This document shows positions 34,739 through 37,863 of a stretch of DNA of 37,863 nt, piece after piece. The notes beneath the pieces are model-generated. The model made no database searches. It worked only from the letters and a program-made list of their open reading frames with translations, and was not told where the DNA came from. Position numbers and translations under genes: made by a program. Numbering within the stretch: position 1 is the first letter of the stretch; each line of letters begins with the position of its first letter. This stretch comes from Burkholderiales bacterium PBB2. Its GTDB lineage: Bacteria; Pseudomonadota; Gammaproteobacteria; Burkholderiales; Burkholderiaceae_C. The stretch spans positions 1-37,863 of the forward strand of contig NKIM01000044.1 in NCBI GenBank assembly GCA_002255955.1, given 5' to 3'.

Positions 34739-35263
34739 TTAAGGGACATAGGAAATGAGCGGCTTGTCGTAGTAAAGCCCGGCTAGGTTGGTAGTTGCCT
34801 GCTCCTCTGGAAGGACTCTAAGCTGGTGGTCACTGGACTTCATGGAAGAGGTTGAGTACGCGGAAGAGCCGACAAACGTAAGCCCGTGTAGATTTTCAAC
34901 TTTCCTGGTGAGCTCCAGGAAATACCTCCGGCCTGCAACGACCTCGATCTTTGCTTCTGAATCCCACGCTGCTGACAAGAAGAACTGCGGGTCCATCCTG
35001 GTTCTGAAGGTGTATGAACCTGGAGAAACCCTGACCACAGTGAAAGTTCCGTTTGTTAGGTTGGCCACCACCTTGTCATCAATGAGGACGTTAGGCCAAA
35101 CTCCTTTTCCCAGAGGGTGCGGCGTTCGCAAGATGTAAACCAAAGCGTGAGTCGAACTGGTCGGCTCTACAGTTGAGAACTGAAGACCACTCGGCGCAGG
35201 GACGGAGGCGCACCCAGCCATGAATGTTGCAACGAGAGCGAGTACTAGACGACGAGTATTCAT
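34739..35263 (-). CDS. Cassette 1: DUF2846-like lipoprotein
   Basis: 174 residues. The N-terminus MNTRRLVLALVATFMAGCAS is a lipoprotein signal with lipobox M-A-G-C (Cys18). The body has HALVYILRTPHPLGKGVWPNV cut by the usual linker, LIDDKVVANLTNGTFTVVRVSPG and YTFRTRMD, matching the DUF2846 pattern (YxxR ... G-K ... L-x-x-G ... PG-x-y). I chose ATG 35263; the frame extends right into attI sequence. Being the first cassette next to attI, it should be the best expressed. Likely anchored in the outer or inner membrane; function unknown. Confidence 0.75.
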   Translation of the reverse strand: MNTRRLVLALVATFMAGCASVPAPSGLQFSTVEPTSSTHALVYILRTPHPLGKGVWPNVLIDDKVVANLTNGTFTVVRVSPGSYTFRTRMDPQFFLSAAWDSEAKIEVVAGRRYFLELTRKVENLHGLTFVGSSAYSTSSMKSSDHQLRVLPEEQATTNLAGLYYDKPLISYVP

Positions 35264-35292
35264 GGTGAAAGCGAGACAGTAGTGAATGTGAC

Positions 35293-35399
35293 GCCTAACG
35301 TGTTGTCGGGATGCGAAGAGCAGGACATCCACCCCTGCGCGGCGCAGTTTGTGCCGCGCAGGGGGTTCGAGGCGCATTCTGCAGGGCTAACCGGTTAGG
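35293..35399. other. Putative attI region with hairpin
   Basis: GCCTAAC at 35293-35299 gives the GTTAGGC crossover site where cassette 1 begins. Beyond it lies a perfect 12-bp stem (35332-35343 with 35353-35364, 9-base loop) and the palindrome CTAACCGGTTAG (35387-35398), which offers two opposed GTTAG motifs. Position between first cassette and intI fits attI. It could instead be an attC-like relic, since the ends are only partly complementary. Confidence 0.55.
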
Positions 35400-35412
35400 G
35401 GCGCATGGGCGC

Positions 35413-35441
35413 TTGCACTGTCGTGATGAGTGCGCTAGGCT
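35413..35441 (+). promoter_or_regulatory. Promoter of intI
   Basis: TTGCAC (35413-35418), 17 bases, TAGGCT (35436-35441): a plausible sigma-70 promoter with ideal spacing, about 25 bp before the intI start. The LexA box overlaps the -10. Confidence 0.6.
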
Positions 35442-35455
35442 GTATGAAAACACAG
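35440..35455. promoter_or_regulatory. LexA box (SOS operator) of intI
   Basis: CTGT-ATGAAAAC-ACAG is a perfect CTGT-N8-ACAG LexA site, placed over the intI -10 region and about 10 bp before the start codon. SOS control of integron integrases is established for class 1 and Vibrio integrons. Confidence 0.88.
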
Positions 35456-35465
35456 TCGCCATGTG

Positions 35466-36545
35466 ATGGTCTCCCTGCCTGCCCCACCGCCTGTGCCCGC
35501 TGCCGATGGGGATGGCTGGGCGGGTGTGCCGCAGCCGCCTCGGCGCTTGCTGGATCAGGTGCGGGATCGGTTGCGTTATTTGCACTACAGCTTACGGACG
35601 GAGGAGGCCTACGTCCATTGGGCCCGGGCGTTTGTCCGCTTCCACAGCCTGCGTCACCCGCGCACTCTGGGTCAGGCCGAGGTGGAGGCCTTTCTCACCT
35701 GGCTGTCGGTGGACCGCGGGGTGTCGGCCGCCACGCATCGGCAGGCCTTGTCGGCGCTGCTCTTCTTGTACCAGCAGGTGCTGGGCCAGCGGCTGCCCTG
35801 GATGGACAGCTTGGCGCGCCCGCAGCGCAAGCCCCGGCTGCCGGTGGTGCTGTCGGTGGACGAGGTGCGGTGCGTGCTGGCCTTGTTGGAGGGCGGGCAC
35901 GGCGTGCTGGCCCGTTTGCTGTACGGCACCGGCATGCGCATCACCGAGGCCTTGCAGTTGCGCAGCAAGGACGTTGATTTTGAGCGCCAGGTCATCGTGG
36001 TGCGTTGTGGCAAGGGTGGCAAAGACCGCGTGGTGATGCTGCCCGCCGCCCTGGCACCGGCCCTCAAGGCCCAGCTGCAGCGTGCCCACCTGCTGTGGCG
36101 CGCCGATGGCGCTGTGGGGCATGCCGGCGTGCAGTTGCCCGACGCGCTGGCCCGCAAGTACCCGCGCGCCGAGCTGTCGTGGGCCTGGTTCTGGGTGTTT
36201 CCGCAGGCCGATCTGTCGGTGTGCCCGCGCACCGGGGTGGTCCGGCGCCACCACCTGTTTGACCAGACCTTCCAGCGCGCCTTCAAGCGCGCGGTGGATC
36301 AGGCCGGCATCCAGCGGCCGGCTACGCCGCACACGCTGCGCCACTCTTTCGCCAGCCATGTGCTGCAGTCCAGCGGTGACTTGCGGGCTGTGCAGGAGCT
36401 GCTGGGCCATGCCAATATTGCGACGACCCAGGTGTACACCCGCCTGGACTTTCAACACCTGGCCAAGGTATACGATGCCGCGCATCCGCGGGCCCACCTC
36501 GGCGGGCAGCGCAAACCTGCGCCCAAGACTTCCAAGAAAACCTGA
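35466..36545 (+). CDS. intI: Integron integrase IntI
   Basis: About 359 residues. It is a tyrosine recombinase acting on attI and folded single-stranded attC sites. The catalytic set is Arg158 ([13 protein letters not shown]), His289 and Arg292 ([13 protein letters not shown]), His315 (LLGHANI) and Tyr324 (TTQVYTRLD). An IntI-specific insertion is present between Arg158 and His289 ([20 protein letters not shown] and [11 protein letters not shown]), which separates it from XerC/D. The frame is intact. ATG 35466 is used; GTG 35463 is equally possible, and no clear ribosome-binding site is seen. The first 30 residues are Pro-rich and the C-terminus is basic. It converges on the chemotaxis gene 33 bp downstream. 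Confidence 0.96.
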   Translation: MVSLPAPPPVPAADGDGWAGVPQPPRRLLDQVRDRLRYLHYSLRTEEAYVHWARAFVRFHSLRHPRTLGQAEVEAFLTWLSVDRGVSAATHRQALSALLFLYQQVLGQRLPWMDSLARPQRKPRLPVVLSVDEVRCVLALLEGGHGVLARLLYGTGMRITEALQLRSKDVDFERQVIVVRCGKGGKDRVVMLPAALAPALKAQLQRAHLLWRADGAVGHAGVQLPDALARKYPRAELSWAWFWVFPQADLSVCPRTGVVRRHHLFDQTFQRAFKRAVDQAGIQRPATPHTLRHSFASHVLQSSGDLRAVQELLGHANIATTQVYTRLDFQHLAKVYDAAHPRAHLGGQRKPAPKTSKKT

Positions 36546-36578
36546 CAAATCCCTGGAGGAGCGCCAGTCCTTGGGCTT

Positions 36579-37863
36579 CTAGTGCAAAAGACCTGCCAGG
36601 CTCGGTCCCGAGGGGCGGCCACCGCCAAAGTGGCCGCCATCGCCGGGCAATTTGAAAACGGACACCGCTTCCACCTGGTCATTCGCCAGGCTTTTGAGGC
36701 TGGAGGCTGCCGCGGCCATTTCTTCCACTAAGGCGGCGTTTTGTTGGGTGGTGCGGTCCATATGGCCCACTGCCTCGCCGACCTGGGCCACCCCAGCGGC
36801 CTGCTCGTTGCTGGCAGCACTGATTTCACCCATGATATCGGTCACCCTGCGGATGGAGGTGACGACTTCCGTCATGGTGCTGCCCGCCCGGTCCACCAAT
36901 GCAGTGCCTTGTTCCACGCGCTCCACGCTGGCATTGATGAGGACCTTAATTTCTTTGGCCGCATCGGCACTGCGGCTGGCCAGCGAGCGCACTTCGGACG
37001 CTACCACGGCAAACCCACGGCCTTGTTCGCCGGCACGTGCTGCTTCCACCGCCGCATTGAGTGCCAGAATATTGGTTTGGAAGGCAATGCCATCAATCAC
37101 GCTGATGATGTCTGCAATCTTGCGGGACGAGTCGTTGATGCCTTTCATAGTCTCCACCACCTGACTCACCACCTGGCCACCCTGAATGGCCACAGTGGAG
37201 GCGTTCATGGCCAACTGGTTGGCCTGGCGCGCGGAGTCTGCGTTCTGGTTCACCGCAGAGTTCAATTCCTCCATGGACGCGGCAGTTTCTTCCAGCGCGC
37301 TGGCCTGCTGCTCCGTGCGATTGGAGAGGTCGTGGTTGCCCTGTTCGATCTCGGCGCTGGCAGTCGCCACGCCTTCAGAGCCGGCGCGCACGGTAGACAC
37401 GACCTCTACCAGGCTGTTTTGCATGTCTTTAAGGGCCGAAAGCATCATGGCGGTCTCGCTTTTGCCCTCACTGCGGATGACCTGGGTCAGGTCCCCGCCC
37501 GCCACATTGCGCGCAATGCTGACGGCTTGATTCAGTGGTCCTGTTACCGCCCGAATCAATGACCAACCAATGGCGCTACCACCCGCCAGCGAAATCAACA
37601 CGATGACGGCAAATGCAGCGATCCCCGTGGAGTAGCGCTGACTGGCAGCCTCATGCTCTAATTTGACCTCGCTCAATTGGTAGTTGATGAGCTTATCGAC
37701 TGCCCTACCGATGGGGACGATAGTCTCATCCAGGTCCCGGATGAGCAGCGATATCTTGTACATATCGTTCTTGGCAAGGGCTGCGCTGAATTCTTGGATG
37801 GAGGGAGTCGCGTTGGTAATCAAGGTTTTTACCTCGGCCACATTTTTTTTCTCTTGCTGAGAG
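36579..37863 (-). CDS. Methyl-accepting chemotaxis protein (5' truncated by window)
   Basis: At least 428 residues; the frame is still open at the window's edge, so GTG 37841 is internal and the N-terminus is missing. Visible parts: the end of a helical periplasmic sensor (four-helix-bundle type), one membrane helix [20 protein letters not shown], a HAMP segment, and a long signalling coiled coil. Its hairpin tip reads [33 protein letters not shown], split by the conserved E-x-G-R tip. Methylation-site regions flank it. The C-terminus is Gly-rich and lacks the CheR-binding pentapeptide. Base use looks like chromosome background rather than cassette DNA. The ligand cannot be told. Confidence 0.95.
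   Translation of the reverse strand, partial: SQQEKKNVAEVKTLITNATPSIQEFSAALAKNDMYKISLLIRDLDETIVPIGRAVDKLINYQLSEVKLEHEAASQRYSTGIAAFAVIVLISLAGGSAIGWSLIRAVTGPLNQAVSIARNVAGGDLTQVIRSEGKSETAMMLSALKDMQNSLVEVVSTVRAGSEGVATASAEIEQGNHDLSNRTEQQASALEETAASMEELNSAVNQNADSARQANQLAMNASTVAIQGGQVVSQVVETMKGINDSSRKIADIISVIDGIAFQTNILALNAAVEAARAGEQGRGFAVVASEVRSLASRSADAAKEIKVLINASVERVEQGTALVDRAGSTMTEVVTSIRRVTDIMGEISAASNEQAAGVAQVGEAVGHMDRTTQQNAALVEEMAAAASSLKSLANDQVEAVSVFKLPGDGGHFGGGRPSGPSLAGLLH

Larger units (their letters stand above)
30671..36545 (-). mobile_element. Integron: intI, attI-like region and six-cassette array
   Basis: The integrase gene (plus strand, right end) faces away from an array of minus-strand cassettes, the standard integron layout. 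Counting from attI, cassettes span 35298-34621, 34620-34009, 34008-33308, 33307-32657, 32656-31975 and 31974-30677 (678, 612, 701, 651, 682 and 1298 bp). Boundaries are the G/TT crossover of each R' core. Two cassettes carry two genes each. None is a recognised antibiotic resistance gene. The mixed attC sizes suggest independent acquisitions. A common Pc promoter reading leftward from attI/intI is expected, but I could not place one with confidence. Confidence 0.92.

Noticed and set aside
30671-35263. Antibiotic resistance cassettes
   Set aside because: None of the eight products resembles an aminoglycoside, beta-lactam, trimethoprim or chloramphenicol resistance protein.

Overview
The window is high-GC DNA from a betaproteobacterium, almost certainly order Burkholderiales. 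Three things point there: an aroA-cmk gene fusion, the pheA-tyrA-aroA/cmk-rpsA-ihfB-lapA-lapB order, and a tmRNA tag reading ANDSTFALAA. Genus cannot be fixed from sequence alone; a Roseateles/Rubrivivax/Leptothrix-type relative is my inference.

Left part (1-9.9 kb): the 3' half of dnaE, a patatin-like phospholipase, a two-component system whose response regulator and kinase genes overlap by ATGA and lie directly behind a secreted intradiol-dioxygenase-like lipoprotein, a small helix-hairpin-helix protein, an MsbA-type lipid A flippase, and a GT4 glycosyltransferase.

Middle (9.9-26.1 kb): a long co-directional minus-strand block. Read from its upstream end it is gyrA, a DUF2059 protein, serC, pheA, tyrA, aroA-cmk, rpsA, ihfB, lapA, lapB, then a four-gene glycan cluster (two glycosyltransferases, UDP-galactopyranose mutase, a DUF707 protein). 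Serine and aromatic amino acid synthesis is followed by translation and nucleoid genes, then LPS control (LapAB) and surface glycan synthesis. Five consecutive RNA hairpins, four of them in an exact 71-bp tandem duplication, lie between rpsA and ihfB.

26.3-28.9 kb: plus-strand ompA-family gene, ubiG, gph and ssrA (tmRNA).

Right part (28.9-37.9 kb): accessory DNA. A tyrosine recombinase sits directly downstream of ssrA, a classic island integration site. Beyond it is a complete integron: six gene cassettes carrying eight genes, all on the minus strand and each closed by an attC site, then an attI-like region, a LexA box over the intI promoter, and an intact integron integrase on the plus strand. 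The cassettes encode a lipoprotein, a DUF2059-like secreted protein, a pair of small membrane proteins, an unknown protein, a zinc-ribbon plus helical protein pair, and a protein with two HEPN R-N-x3-H motifs. The window ends inside a methyl-accepting chemotaxis protein gene. No second copy of the ssrA 3' end was seen, so the far end of any island lies outside the window or has decayed.
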